Shown here piece after piece: positions 35,993-46,620 of a stretch of 64,000 nt of DNA. Made by a program: the position numbers and the translations under genes. This DNA comes from M3007 sp032115775 (lineage in GTDB: Bacteria; Bacteroidota; Bacteroidia; Chitinophagales; Saprospiraceae). The stretch is taken from contig JAUMBL010000003.1 of NCBI GenBank assembly GCA_032115775.1, positions 1 through 64,000 of the forward strand. Reading direction: 5' to 3'. The notes beneath the pieces are model-generated. The model had not been told where the DNA came from and searched no databases. It was given only the letters and a program-made list of their open reading frames with translations. The number at the start of each line of letters is the position of its first letter. Position 1 is the first letter of the stretch.

Positions 35993-37021
35993 TTATTTCA
36001 GTTGAAAAGCGCCGGTACCCACCTTGTAGCCTTTGTTGTAAATATCTACGGAATAGCGGCCTTTGACGAAATTTTGTCCGGGTTCCCAGCTTCCGCATAC
36101 ATCTACCGCTTCGCCGGAGTAATTGCAACGGGCTACCGTGGTATAACGAAATTCTTCGCCTTTGCGCTTGTCTTGGGTTACCCCGGATCCCAGCGTTTCA
36201 AGATAAAGCGGCACGCCGGTCGGATCCATTACGATGATATAGAATGTTTCCTGGCCGGGTTCCGCCACTTCGTTGGCCTCTGCCGTGAAGCACACGTTCA
36301 GTTTGTCCACTTTTTTGGCGCGCGACTTCGTTTTTTCTTTGCCGGAGCTGGAAACCGAGACCGGTTTTACCTGGATATTGCCTGCTTTGACCGCCGAAGC
36401 AACGTCCACTTTCTTATTCAGCGTGTTGCGCTCTGTTTCCAGTTGGCTTTTCTCCGTGATAAGCGCGGCTTTGGCGGAATTCGTCTCGTTCAGTTGCGTG
36501 CGCGTTTGTGTCAGATCGGCGCCGAGCTGTTGTTTTTCGGCCGTGAGTTGAGTATTTTGCTCCGCCAGGATATTGAGTTGCTGCTTCAGTTGTTCGATTT
36601 CTGCCAGATATTGTTTTTTCTGGGAGTCGAAGCGCGCCATAGCGCCTTTATAATCCCGGTTCTGGCGGATCAGGCCTTCGATTTTCGACTTGTTCTGCTC
36701 TAATTGCGCAATCTGCTCGTTGATTTTAGCGTCCAGTTCTTCGTTGATGCCTCTTTGCTGTTCCAGCTGGCTCACGGCGTCCTTGTACTTGGCGTCCAGT
36801 TCGGTCAGCGCAGCTTTTTGTTCCGACAGTTCCATGTTCGCGGCGTTCAGCTGCCGGCTGGTCTGGAATTTGCTGATCATCAGCCACACCGAGGTGAGCA
36901 GGAGGAGGCCGATTGCAATCCCCATAATCGTAATGAGGCGCTTTTGTGGGTCATTCCCTTTGGGCGGCGCGCCGTAAGGGGAGGGGTTGGTTGGGTTGAA
37001 ACTACCGGGCGTGTTGTTCAT
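35993..37021 (-). CDS. Membrane-anchored long coiled-coil protein
   Basis: A 342-residue protein with a cytoplasmic N-terminus (about 1-27, Pro/Asn-rich), one membrane helix (about 30-50), a coiled coil of about 150 residues (55-210, rich in Leu/Glu/Gln/Lys, few breaks), a short basic stretch, and a C-terminal beta-rich domain (about 235-342, with FYIIVMDPTGVPLYLETLG and FVKGRYSVDIYNKGY). The topology recalls envelope-spanning structural proteins. No family recognised. Terminator lies downstream; a divergent interval of 257 bases lies upstream. Confidence 0.75.
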   Translation of the reverse strand: MNNTPGSFNPTNPSPYGAPPKGNDPQKRLITIMGIAIGLLLLTSVWLMISKFQTSRQLNAANMELSEQKAALTELDAKYKDAVSQLEQQRGINEELDAKINEQIAQLEQNKSKIEGLIRQNRDYKGAMARFDSQKKQYLAEIEQLKQQLNILAEQNTQLTAEKQQLGADLTQTRTQLNETNSAKAALITEKSQLETERNTLNKKVDVASAVKAGNIQVKPVSVSSSGKEKTKSRAKKVDKLNVCFTAEANEVAEPGQETFYIIVMDPTGVPLYLETLGSGVTQDKRKGEEFRYTTVARCNYSGEAVDVCGSWEPGQNFVKGRYSVDIYNKGYKVGTGAFQLK

Positions 37022-37212
37022 ACAAAAAAAGAAACTTAAAGGTTAGACGTAGAGAATCAGTTTCCTGCGGTTGTTTTGGTTTATTTCGTAAAAATACGAG
37101 ATTAAAACCGCGTTCAACAAACCTTTATTGCATAAAATTTAAAAAATCGGCAAAATTTATGAAAACCATTCAAAATTCAACTAGCAAACCTGACAAAAAT
37201 CGGCGTGCAGCG

Positions 37213-37220
37213 TACCTTTG
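37213..37220 (+). promoter_or_regulatory. -7 element for the exonuclease gene
   Basis: TACCTTTG matches TAnnTTTG exactly, 59 bases before the start at 37279. No clear -33 box seen. Confidence 0.5.
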
Positions 37221-37278
37221 CACAGCATCATGCGCGCCCGATCGCCGCATGCGTTCCGAATTAATAGAAATGTAGCGT

Positions 37279-38037
37279 ATGTCTATCTTGGATACTTTTG
37301 ATCTCTACAATATCTTGTTTTTAGATATTGAAACGGTGCCCGGCAGGGCTGATTTTGAGGAACTTTCCGAGGAAATGCAAGAACTTTGGGCAATCAAATG
37401 CCGAAATATCCTGCGCCGGCCGCAAACGGAAATCGAGTACGACGAAATTGCGGAAACGTTCAGCACACATGCGGGCATTTATGCCGAATTCGGCAGGATC
37501 GTCTGCATTACCGCCGGTTTTCTTACCAAATCCGCCAATCCCGACCAACCTATACTCCGTTTAAAGTCGTTCACCAATCACGTGGAAGCCAGCCTGTTGG
37601 AAGATTTTTCCGAGCTGCTCGGCAAATACTTTAACAACCCGGATCGTTTTGCAATCTGCGGCCACAATATCAAAGAATTTGATGTGCCTTACATCTGTCG
37701 CAGGCTCATGGTCAATCAACTGCCCTTCCCACGCATGTTCGATATCGCCGGTCGTAAACCCTGGGAAACCAAGCACCTCCTCGATACGCTCGAACTCTGG
37801 AAATTCGGCGATATCAAAAATTACACCTCGCTCCGCCTGCTCGCCGCCGTGTTCGATTTCCCGTCGCCCAAAGACGATATGGATGGCAGCAACGTGGCCT
37901 CCGTCTATTGGGAAGACCGCGACCTGGATCGCATCGCCGCGTATTGCGAAAAGGACGTGCTCGCAACTACCCAGCTGTTCCTGAAAATGAAACGACTCCC
38001 CCTGCTGCAACCCGAGCAGGTCGTGATTGTGCGCTGA
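37279..38037 (+). CDS. Predicted 3'-5' exonuclease, PolB-like proofreading fold
   Basis: A 252-residue protein matching the PF10108-type DEDDy exonuclease family. Motif Exo I is FLDIETVPG (about 14-22), Exo II CGHNIKEFDVPYICRRL (about 131-147), and Exo III AYCEKDVLATTQLFLK (about 222-237), giving the expected acidic residues. Repair or RNA processing role unknown. It is followed by rpe after 46 bases. Confidence 0.85.
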   Translation: MSILDTFDLYNILFLDIETVPGRADFEELSEEMQELWAIKCRNILRRPQTEIEYDEIAETFSTHAGIYAEFGRIVCITAGFLTKSANPDQPILRLKSFTNHVEASLLEDFSELLGKYFNNPDRFAICGHNIKEFDVPYICRRLMVNQLPFPRMFDIAGRKPWETKHLLDTLELWKFGDIKNYTSLRLLAAVFDFPSPKDDMDGSNVASVYWEDRDLDRIAAYCEKDVLATTQLFLKMKRLPLLQPEQVVIVR

Positions 38038-38083
38038 TCGCACAAAATAGCCAACGCATACCTACAAAAATAACTTAACACCC

Positions 38084-38770
38084 GTGCGTCAACACTTGAT
38101 TGCTCCCTCTTTACTGGCTGCGGATTTTACGCGCCTGCAGGAAGATATCGCGATGGTTAATCGCAGCGAGGCCGACTGGTTCCACCTCGATGTGATGGAC
38201 GGCCGCTTTGTTCCCAATATCACGTTTGGTATGTTCATCGTCGAGGCAATCGGTAAAATGGCCGAAAAGCCGCTCGATGTACACCTCATGATCGTCGAAC
38301 CGGAAAAATATATCGAGGCTTTCCGACAGGCGGGCGCCGCCGTCATCACCGTACACTATGAAGCCTGCACGCATCTGCACCGCGTCGTGCATCAAATTAA
38401 GGACGCCGGCGCCAAAGCCGGCGTGGCCCTGAATCCGCACACGCCGGTGGATTGCCTGTCCGATTTGATCGAAGACTTGGATATGGTGTGCCTGATGTCG
38501 GTCAATCCCGGTTTCGGCGGACAAAAATTTATCTACAACACCCTGGCCAAAACCCGCCGGCTGCGTACGATGATAGACACGGCAAACGCCGGGACGCTGA
38601 TTGAAATTGACGGCGGCGTCGGATTGCAAAACGCGGAAACGCTGCTCCAGGCAGGTGCTGATGTATTGGTGGCCGGCAACAGCGTGTTCGGTGCGAAAGA
38701 CCCGACGGCAACTATTTCAGCCTTGAAGGCGTTCCGGGCGGCAAGCTATTTCCTGGATGAAAAAGATTGA
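38084..38770 (+). CDS. rpe: Ribulose-phosphate 3-epimerase
   Basis: Converts ribulose-5-phosphate to xylulose-5-phosphate in the pentose phosphate pathway. A 228-residue TIM barrel with APSLLAADFTRL, WFHLDVMDGRFVPNITFG (metal His/Asp), DVHLMIVEPEKYI, MSVNPGFGGQKF and EIDGGVGLQNAE. Start is GTG at 38084. Its last 14 bases overlap the LptF/G-type gene. Confidence 0.96.
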   Translation: MRQHLIAPSLLAADFTRLQEDIAMVNRSEADWFHLDVMDGRFVPNITFGMFIVEAIGKMAEKPLDVHLMIVEPEKYIEAFRQAGAAVITVHYEACTHLHRVVHQIKDAGAKAGVALNPHTPVDCLSDLIEDLDMVCLMSVNPGFGGQKFIYNTLAKTRRLRTMIDTANAGTLIEIDGGVGLQNAETLLQAGADVLVAGNSVFGAKDPTATISALKAFRAASYFLDEKD

Positions 38771-40295
38771 TAAACTGATTCTCAACAGCGTGGGCGGGCC
38801 CTTCCTGGTGTCCTTCGCGATCGCGCTGTTCGTCCTGGTCATGCAGTTTCTCTGGCTGTACATAGACGAAATTGCCGGAAAGGGCGTCAATATTTTCATT
38901 CTGGCCGAATTGATCGCTTACCTGTCGGTCGTCACGTTCCCCATGGCGCTTCCGATCGCCGTGCTCCTGGCCTCTGTGATGGTGATGGGAAACTTGGCGG
39001 AACGCTACGAACTGTCGAGCATGAAATCCGCCGGCGTTCCGCTCATCCGGATTATGCGTACCCTCATTTTCGCAGCAGCCGGCATCGCGCTTTTCTCGTA
39101 TGTATGTTCCGATTTTTTGATCCCCATCGCAAACCTGAAGTTCCGCTCCCGACTATACGACATCCGAAAACAAAAACCCGCGCTCACGATCGAGCCGGGT
39201 GTTTTCAATGAGGATTTCCGGCAGTTCGTCATCCGGGTTGGCAAAAAGGGAAAAGACGACGAAACGATCCAATCGGTGCTGATCGAAGATCATACCCGAT
39301 CCGGCTCTATGCGCTTCAACCAGATTTTGGCCGACAGCGGCCGGATGTTCACCACGGCCGATCGGCGCTTTTTTGTCATGCACCTCTTCCAGGGCATTCA
39401 ATACCAGGAACCGGCCGCCACCGGGCCGCAGTCGAAACAAAAATATCCTTTTGTCCGCACAAAATTCAGTTCCTGGACGAAAGTATGGGACTTAAAGGAG
39501 TTTGAAATGGATCGGACGGACGAAGATCGCTTCCGTACGCAGCGCTCCATGATGAGCATGAACCAACTCCGGCAAAACATTGATTCTTTGAACAGTATGA
39601 TGCGCGAAGGGCGGGGCCAGATTGCCGAGGATCAATTGCTGCCGTTGAGGCGACAGCCGATGAAACCGCCGACGCCGGCTGTTTCAGATAGCAGTGTCCG
39701 GAAGCAGATGCCGGCAATTGCGCAGCCGGTCGTTCCGACGACTACGAATTTTGTATCCCCGGTCGCCAAACAAACAATCGCCCGCCCGCTCCGCGACTAC
39801 GAAAGCCTGCTGGAAACGTTCTCCGAACCGGAGCGCGCAAAAATCAGGCAGGAAGCAGAAATTCGCGCAAAAACCGCGCTCGCCGCCCTTGAAACCCGGA
39901 AACTGCAGATCGGCAGCCGCTACAAGGAGGCCGTCAAAACGGGCTATGAATTGTATATCAAATACAGCTATGCCCTGGTGTGTTTTATTTTTTTGTTTAT
40001 CGGCGCTCCGCTGGGCGCCATTATCCGGAAGGGCGGTTTCGGATACCCCATATTGGTTTCCATCATCTTTTTCGTTTTGTTCGTGATGCTCAGCATCGTG
40101 TGCAAAAAGCTGGCCGAACTCTTCATTTTATCACCTTTTCTTGCCGCCATGACGCCCTGCATCGTGCTCTTGCCGATCGGCGCGTTTCTAACGCGGCGGG
40201 CAATGGACGATGCGCAGATGTTCAATACAGATCGGTTGGACAAGTTTTTACTATGGATCAGGAGAATTTTAGAAAAACGGCGCGCGGCGGCTTGA
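38757..40295 (+). CDS. LptF/LptG-family permease
   Basis: Inner-membrane component of the lipopolysaccharide transport system, moving LPS from the inner membrane to the periplasmic bridge. A 512-residue protein with N-terminal hydrophobic segments (about 15-35, 50-80, 100-125), a periplasmic domain, and a C-terminal trio (about 405-485). The YjgP/YjgQ pattern is seen in LSSMKSAGVPLIRIMRTL and the GAPLGAIIRKGGFGYPIL-like region. It is long for the family (usually 350-400) because of an inserted charged, Pro-rich and coiled segment at about 250-395. Confidence 0.85.
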   Translation: MKKIDKLILNSVGGPFLVSFAIALFVLVMQFLWLYIDEIAGKGVNIFILAELIAYLSVVTFPMALPIAVLLASVMVMGNLAERYELSSMKSAGVPLIRIMRTLIFAAAGIALFSYVCSDFLIPIANLKFRSRLYDIRKQKPALTIEPGVFNEDFRQFVIRVGKKGKDDETIQSVLIEDHTRSGSMRFNQILADSGRMFTTADRRFFVMHLFQGIQYQEPAATGPQSKQKYPFVRTKFSSWTKVWDLKEFEMDRTDEDRFRTQRSMMSMNQLRQNIDSLNSMMREGRGQIAEDQLLPLRRQPMKPPTPAVSDSSVRKQMPAIAQPVVPTTTNFVSPVAKQTIARPLRDYESLLETFSEPERAKIRQEAEIRAKTALAALETRKLQIGSRYKEAVKTGYELYIKYSYALVCFIFLFIGAPLGAIIRKGGFGYPILVSIIFFVLFVMLSIVCKKLAELFILSPFLAAMTPCIVLLPIGAFLTRRAMDDAQMFNTDRLDKFLLWIRRILEKRRAAA

Positions 40296-40957
40296 AGCCG
40301 GCGTCCGTCTGGCGCAACCCGTGGTTCAGGATACCTGCGCTGTTTTTTTTTGCATGCGGCCTGATTGTGCCGTTTTGGCTGCCGTACGGTGATGAAATTA
40401 CCGCATTGAACGGCCTGCGCTACGAACCCTGGAACACGCTGTTTGCCTGGATTACCCGCCTGGGCGAAGCGCCTGCCTTCCTGGCAGCCGGGATCGGCGC
40501 CTTATTTTTTCGCTATCGCCTGAGCCTGCTGATCGCCCTGGTCGGATTGCTGACGATCCCGGTATCCTATTATCTTAAAGACGGCTTCGGGGTAGATCGC
40601 CCGATTACCTATTTTGAAAAAAAAGGTTTGCGGGAAGAGGTCGTCCTCGTTCCGGGCGTGCGCATGAATGGGGGGCAAACTAGCTTTCCCTCGGGACACA
40701 CCATGGCCGCTTTCTCCCTGTATGCCCTTTTGTCGGCCGCCGTAGGCCGCCGCAGGCCTTATGCAAGCCTGCTCCTGGCAATTTTGCCGATCCTGGTCGG
40801 CTTGTCCCGCATCTTTCTCGTACAACACTTTCTGTGTGACGTTTTAGTCGGAGCTGCGATTGGACTATGCCTGGCTTTGCTCGTGTTGGCCTTTAACGAC
40901 CGTTTGTTGCCCGCAGATGGGTCAAAACTGGATAGCGGATTGCTATCCCGGACTTAA
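40253..40957 (+). CDS. PAP2-superfamily phosphatase
   Basis: A 234-residue membrane phosphatase of the type-2 phosphatidic acid phosphatase family. The three motifs are present: KDGFGVDRP (K-x6-RP), FPSGHTMAA (PSGH) and SRIFLVQHFLCDV (SR-x5-H-x3-D). Six hydrophobic segments flank them. It could dephosphorylate undecaprenyl pyrophosphate or lipids; substrate unknown. Start overlaps the previous gene by 43 bases, and its end overlaps the converging miaA by 15 bases. Confidence 0.88.
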   Translation: MDQENFRKTARGGLKPASVWRNPWFRIPALFFFACGLIVPFWLPYGDEITALNGLRYEPWNTLFAWITRLGEAPAFLAAGIGALFFRYRLSLLIALVGLLTIPVSYYLKDGFGVDRPITYFEKKGLREEVVLVPGVRMNGGQTSFPSGHTMAAFSLYALLSAAVGRRRPYASLLLAILPILVGLSRIFLVQHFLCDVLVGAAIGLCLALLVLAFNDRLLPADGSKLDSGLLSRT

Positions 40958-41866
40958 GGCGGCATCCAGCGATATCCGGCGCTGTACGTGCTCCAATACG
41001 GCCTCGCGCGCATCGGGCGAAAAGACAGTCCAGTCACCGTGCTTTCTGAACCAGGTTGCCTGCCGTTTTGCGTAATTTCTCGTGTGCTGCTTGATTTTCT
41101 CAATGGCCGTCGGACGATCCGTCTCCCCGTCGAAATACGCGAACCATTCTGTGTAGCCGACCGTTTGCAGGGCTGGCAGTTGCCGGTAGGGCAGGAGCGT
41201 CCGCGCTTCGTCTTCCAGCCCTGCGCATACCATCGCATCCACCCGCTCGTCAATTCGTCGGTACAGCGTTTCCCGGGGCAGGTCGAGCAACACGTAAATC
41301 GGCTGGAATGCCCGTTTGGGCTTTTCTTGCTTCAAAAAATCGGAATAGGGCGTCCCGGCCGACAGGCAGACCTCGAGGGCGCGGCGGAGGCGGGCGGGAT
41401 TATTCCGATCCACCTGACGGTAGTAAGCAGGATCCCGTTCGCTCAGCATGGCCTGTAACGAGGCGTTTCCACCTAGTTCCGCGCAGTCGGCTACCTGTTT
41501 TCGCGCCGCTTCCGTGATTTCAGGAAAGATATCCAGACCTTCGCACACGGCTTGGATAAACAAGCCGGAGCCGCCGGTGAGGATGGCCGTGCTGTGTGCG
41601 CGGTAAATAGTATCCAGTACCTGCAGGGCGTCGCGCTCGAAATCGCCGACACTGTACGCATCGCCGACGTCCAGCGAATCAATGAAATGATGTGGGATGC
41701 CCGCGCGTTCCGGCAGGCCGGGTTTTGCGGTTCCGATATCCATACCCCGGTAAAACTGCCGGCTGTCGGCCGACAGGATTTCTGTGCCGAGTTGCTGCGC
41801 CAACCAAATTGCCAGCGCCGTTTTGCCAGTCGCCGTGGCGCCCCCTATGACGATTAGATACTGCAC
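40943..41866 (-). CDS. miaA: tRNA dimethylallyltransferase
   Basis: Adds the dimethylallyl group to A37 of tRNAs reading UNN codons. The 307-residue protein has the P-loop GGATATGKTALAIWLA (near 8-23), an ADSRQFYRGMDIGTAKP block, LTGGSGLFIQAV and the C-terminal QTVGYTEWFAYFDGETD region. Start is GTG at 41866, 3 bases past bshC. miaE, which acts later on the same base, is also in this window. Confidence 0.95.
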   Translation of the reverse strand: MQYLIVIGGATATGKTALAIWLAQQLGTEILSADSRQFYRGMDIGTAKPGLPERAGIPHHFIDSLDVGDAYSVGDFERDALQVLDTIYRAHSTAILTGGSGLFIQAVCEGLDIFPEITEAARKQVADCAELGGNASLQAMLSERDPAYYRQVDRNNPARLRRALEVCLSAGTPYSDFLKQEKPKRAFQPIYVLLDLPRETLYRRIDERVDAMVCAGLEDEARTLLPYRQLPALQTVGYTEWFAYFDGETDRPTAIEKIKQHTRNYAKRQATWFRKHGDWTVFSPDAREAVLEHVQRRISLDAALSPG

Positions 41867-41869
41867 GCG

Positions 41870-43474
41870 TTACGAACGATCGCAGAGGAGGACGAGGCCA
41901 TCCTCCAGCGGGGTGAGATTTTCCTTGAGGGCGTCCAGAAAAGCGACGCCGTATCGGAGGTAGTAGGGAATAAAACTGTCATGTCTTTCCTGCAGTCCGT
42001 TTCCGGGAAAATATTTTTCCCGCAGCGCTCGAATTTGCTGCACCTGCACCTCGTGTTTTTGTTTTTCCACACGTATTAGCCGCGCGTGCCACTGTTCTAG
42101 CAGGGCAAGCTGCCTGGCTTCGTCTGCCCGGGCGGCCTTTTCGAGCGTTGGATCAATCGCAGCCGCCTTGGCGGTCAAGCGGTCAAAAACGGCTTTCATA
42201 TCCTTCATTTCAGCGTCCAGGCTCACCTCTGCGGCGGCGTTCGATTCTACGAAATGCCGGATCAGCGCGTCTGTGTCCTGAAAGAGTTCGGTCGGCGCAA
42301 TGCGCATTCGATCCAGTTTTTTGAGCGCATCGGCCTCTAGCCAGAGCACGGAATTGCGCCGCACCAGCATGGGGAAAGGCAACTGAAAATGCTGGAAAAG
42401 CGCCTTTCTTTCTAGCCAGTAGGCCAGTTCGCCGCCGCCGCCGACATACGCCAGGTTGGGCAGAATCAGTTCTTGGTATAGTGGGCGCAGCACGACATTC
42501 GGGCTGAAACGCTCCGGGTGCACCTCCAATTCCTGCAAGATCGCCGCTTGGTCGAACTGGATCGACGTGTTCAGCACCTTGTAGAGGCCGTCCTCGAGCA
42601 CGATGCGCTCGCGCGCGCGCGCTTGCAGGTAAAACAGGTTGATTTCCCGCGGGACGGCCTGGGTTTTAAATCCGAGCGCGTTCAGGGTTTCCGCAGTTTC
42701 CCGCACAATCCGGTGCGCCGGCTGCGTCAGCAGTTCTTCCCGCATGATGGGGATGAAATGCCGCTTTAATTCCGGCCGGCTCATATTTAGCGTTACCAGG
42801 CCGTATCTGCCTAGCAAATCATGCAGCAAGGCCTGGGTAGCCGCGCCAAAATCGGCCTGACCTTTATATGCTTTTTTGATCCGTTCAAGTAAAAATTGAG
42901 CCTGCTCGCTGTCGCCAAGCAAGATTTGCAGTTCCTCCAGCACCGGATCGAGCGTGTCCGTGGGGATGGATCCGACGGCGCCGCGCGCGTCGGGCGTCCA
43001 GCGCAAGGTTTTGTTAAACAGGTGAATATGGTTTAGTTCCTCCAGGTCGTGATCTTCGCTACCCAGCACGAAAACCGGCACGATGCGCGCTGCGTCGCCA
43101 ACTAAACCCTGCACGGCCTCGGCCAGATTGATGGTCGTGACGGCTTTATAAATGAAATACAGCGGGCCGAGCAGCAGACTAGGTTGGTGGGCCGTGCAAA
43201 TCGTGAAGGTATTGTCATCTGCCAGCGCGTCTATGTGGCGGTTCACGAAAACTTGGTCGGGAAAATGGGCGTACTGCGCCTTCAAGGTTGCGACGAGCGC
43301 GGTCCGGGGCGTCGGGATTTCCCTTCTGTGGCGGAGGATTTCGGGAAACGAGCGCAGTTCCGGGCGGTATTGATAAAACGGCGCGAGCCGCGGATCTTGT
43401 GCGGCATACGCGGCGTCCGTTTTGGCGAGTTGCGGGATCGAGGCGTAGGGGAACAGGGTTTTGTGTATGTTCAT
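41870..43474 (-). CDS. bshC: Bacillithiol biosynthesis cysteine-adding enzyme BshC
   Basis: Last enzyme of bacillithiol synthesis: adds Cys to glucosamine-malate. A 534-residue protein with TICTAHQPSLLLGPLYFIYK (the nucleotide-like loop of the family), the SEDHDLEELNHIHLF segment, LYQELILPNLAYVGGGGELAYW and the C-terminal coiled coil (about 400-470). Presence of bshC implies bacillithiol is the low-molecular-weight thiol. It is followed by miaA after 3 bases, and leads that minus-strand pair. Confidence 0.92.
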   Translation of the reverse strand: MNIHKTLFPYASIPQLAKTDAAYAAQDPRLAPFYQYRPELRSFPEILRHRREIPTPRTALVATLKAQYAHFPDQVFVNRHIDALADDNTFTICTAHQPSLLLGPLYFIYKAVTTINLAEAVQGLVGDAARIVPVFVLGSEDHDLEELNHIHLFNKTLRWTPDARGAVGSIPTDTLDPVLEELQILLGDSEQAQFLLERIKKAYKGQADFGAATQALLHDLLGRYGLVTLNMSRPELKRHFIPIMREELLTQPAHRIVRETAETLNALGFKTQAVPREINLFYLQARARERIVLEDGLYKVLNTSIQFDQAAILQELEVHPERFSPNVVLRPLYQELILPNLAYVGGGGELAYWLERKALFQHFQLPFPMLVRRNSVLWLEADALKKLDRMRIAPTELFQDTDALIRHFVESNAAAEVSLDAEMKDMKAVFDRLTAKAAAIDPTLEKAARADEARQLALLEQWHARLIRVEKQKHEVQVQQIRALREKYFPGNGLQERHDSFIPYYLRYGVAFLDALKENLTPLEDGLVLLCDRS

Positions 43475-43618
43475 TGCAAAAAAAGCGCGGTCAACAGCAC
43501 GAGCGGATTTTGGCGATTGGAATGTAAGATGAAATTGCTAAACAAGAAGTTTCGCGGTTTGTTGGCGGTTTACGATATTTGCGGGCTAATAATAATATTG
43601 TTCTAACGTAAACGCATT

Positions 43619-45286
<1,668 letters not shown>

Positions 45287-45336
45287 ATCTGCGCGTTTTC
45301 CTAAATCCTCTGATTTTCAACTAAACTACATACCTT

Positions 45337-46152
45337 ATGGCTAACTATCCTGCAAAAATTCAGCGCCTTATTGACGAAGGCTATTCGTTCCATCTCAGCG
45401 AGTATATCTCCACAGGGTTCAACCTTATGAACCGAAATGTGGGCGGGTATATTGGGTACTTTTTGCTCGTCATGCTCATTTACGTGGTGGGCAGTTTGAT
45501 ACCCTGTGTCGGCGGACTTGTTTTGGCTGTAGTCGCACCCTGCCTCATGATCGGTTTCGCGCACGTGGCGCACTTGCAAGAGATGGGGCAGCCCCTGAAT
45601 TTCAATGATTTTTTTCGCGGGTTCGACCGACTCGCCGACTTGTTTATTACGGCCCTGCTCACCGGTCTGCTGACGATTGCCGTGATTTTGCCGGGGTATA
45701 TTCTGTTGATTTTCGGCTTGTTTAATTCATTTGGCGACGATTTTGTCGGCGGCAATCCGGAAGAACTTTATGGCGAATTACCGGCTATGATCCTGAATAA
45801 CGGTTTGGCGCTTCTCGGGTTGGCGCTGGTATTGCTTCCTGCCGTATATCTGAGCATCGCATTTTCCTGGAGCGCGTATTTTGTTTGGTTTTTTAATTTG
45901 AGCCCGTGGGACGCCATGCAAGCCAGTCGCCGCGTGATCCAGCGTTCCTTTTGGCAGATGCTCTTGTTTTTGTTTGTGGCCAGCCTGATTGGCATCTCCG
46001 GGTTCATTTTGCTGGGTGTGGGCGTGTTGTTTACCTATCCGGCCATGTTGCTGATGCACTATGCGGCATTTTCGGACGTCCTTCGTTTGCAGGATTCGGA
46101 TACGGATAGCGGCGCGGATGTGATCGATCATTTTGCCCCTATCGAATCCTAA
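45337..46152 (+). CDS. Membrane protein with about five transmembrane segments, unknown
   Basis: A 271-residue protein: a short soluble N-terminus (about 1-35), hydrophobic segments near 38-60, 63-85, 105-130, 155-180 and 205-235, and an acidic C-terminus. Two segments carry LIPCVGGLVLAVVAPCLMIG and LFNSFGDDFVGGNPEEL. It follows ettA by 50 bases but has no recognised family. It could be a small DUF-type integral membrane protein; no function inferred. Confidence 0.6.
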   Translation: MANYPAKIQRLIDEGYSFHLSEYISTGFNLMNRNVGGYIGYFLLVMLIYVVGSLIPCVGGLVLAVVAPCLMIGFAHVAHLQEMGQPLNFNDFFRGFDRLADLFITALLTGLLTIAVILPGYILLIFGLFNSFGDDFVGGNPEELYGELPAMILNNGLALLGLALVLLPAVYLSIAFSWSAYFVWFFNLSPWDAMQASRRVIQRSFWQMLLFLFVASLIGISGFILLGVGVLFTYPAMLLMHYAAFSDVLRLQDSDTDSGADVIDHFAPIES

Positions 46153-46159
46153 TAGATAT

Positions 46160-46600
46160 ATGACGAACATTCGGATCTTTCAAATCGAATTTGGTACGCC
46201 GGAATATGACGAAACCGTGCGCTTGCGCGACGAAGTGTTGCGCAAGCCGCTCGGACTGTCTTTTACGGCAGAACAACTGGCTGCGGAGTATGATAGCATG
46301 CACCTGATTGCCACCGATGCGGTCGGACGCCTGCTCGCCTGCCTCATTTTGGCGCCCGGCTCGGAGGCGGAGATCAAAATGCGGCAGGTGGCCGTGCGTC
46401 CCGATTTGCAGAGTCGGGGGATAGGTACTGCCCTGGTTCAGGCAGCTGAGGCTTTGGCTTCGGATACCGGTTTCCGGGAGATGGTATTGCATGCCCGGGA
46501 GACCGCGGTGGCGTTCTATCGAAAATTAGGTTATCTTACGGAGGGCGACCGCTTCGAGGAGGTGGGCATCCCGCATTACAAGATGCGAAAAACACTGTGA
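46160..46600 (+). CDS. GNAT-family N-acetyltransferase, ElaA-like
   Basis: A 146-residue acetyltransferase with the acetyl-CoA loop QVAVRPDLQSRGIGTALVQA (R-x-x-G-x-G/A) and the C-terminal AREAAVAFY-like HARETAVAFYRKLGYL. The HYKMRKTL end is typical of the ElaA-like group. Acceptor unknown. Starts 7 bases after the previous stop, so a start at 46160 is preferred to an overlapping longer frame. Confidence 0.85.
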   Translation: MTNIRIFQIEFGTPEYDETVRLRDEVLRKPLGLSFTAEQLAAEYDSMHLIATDAVGRLLACLILAPGSEAEIKMRQVAVRPDLQSRGIGTALVQAAEALASDTGFREMVLHARETAVAFYRKLGYLTEGDRFEEVGIPHYKMRKTL

Positions 46601-46620
46601 AAATCCCGTGTTGAGCAGGA

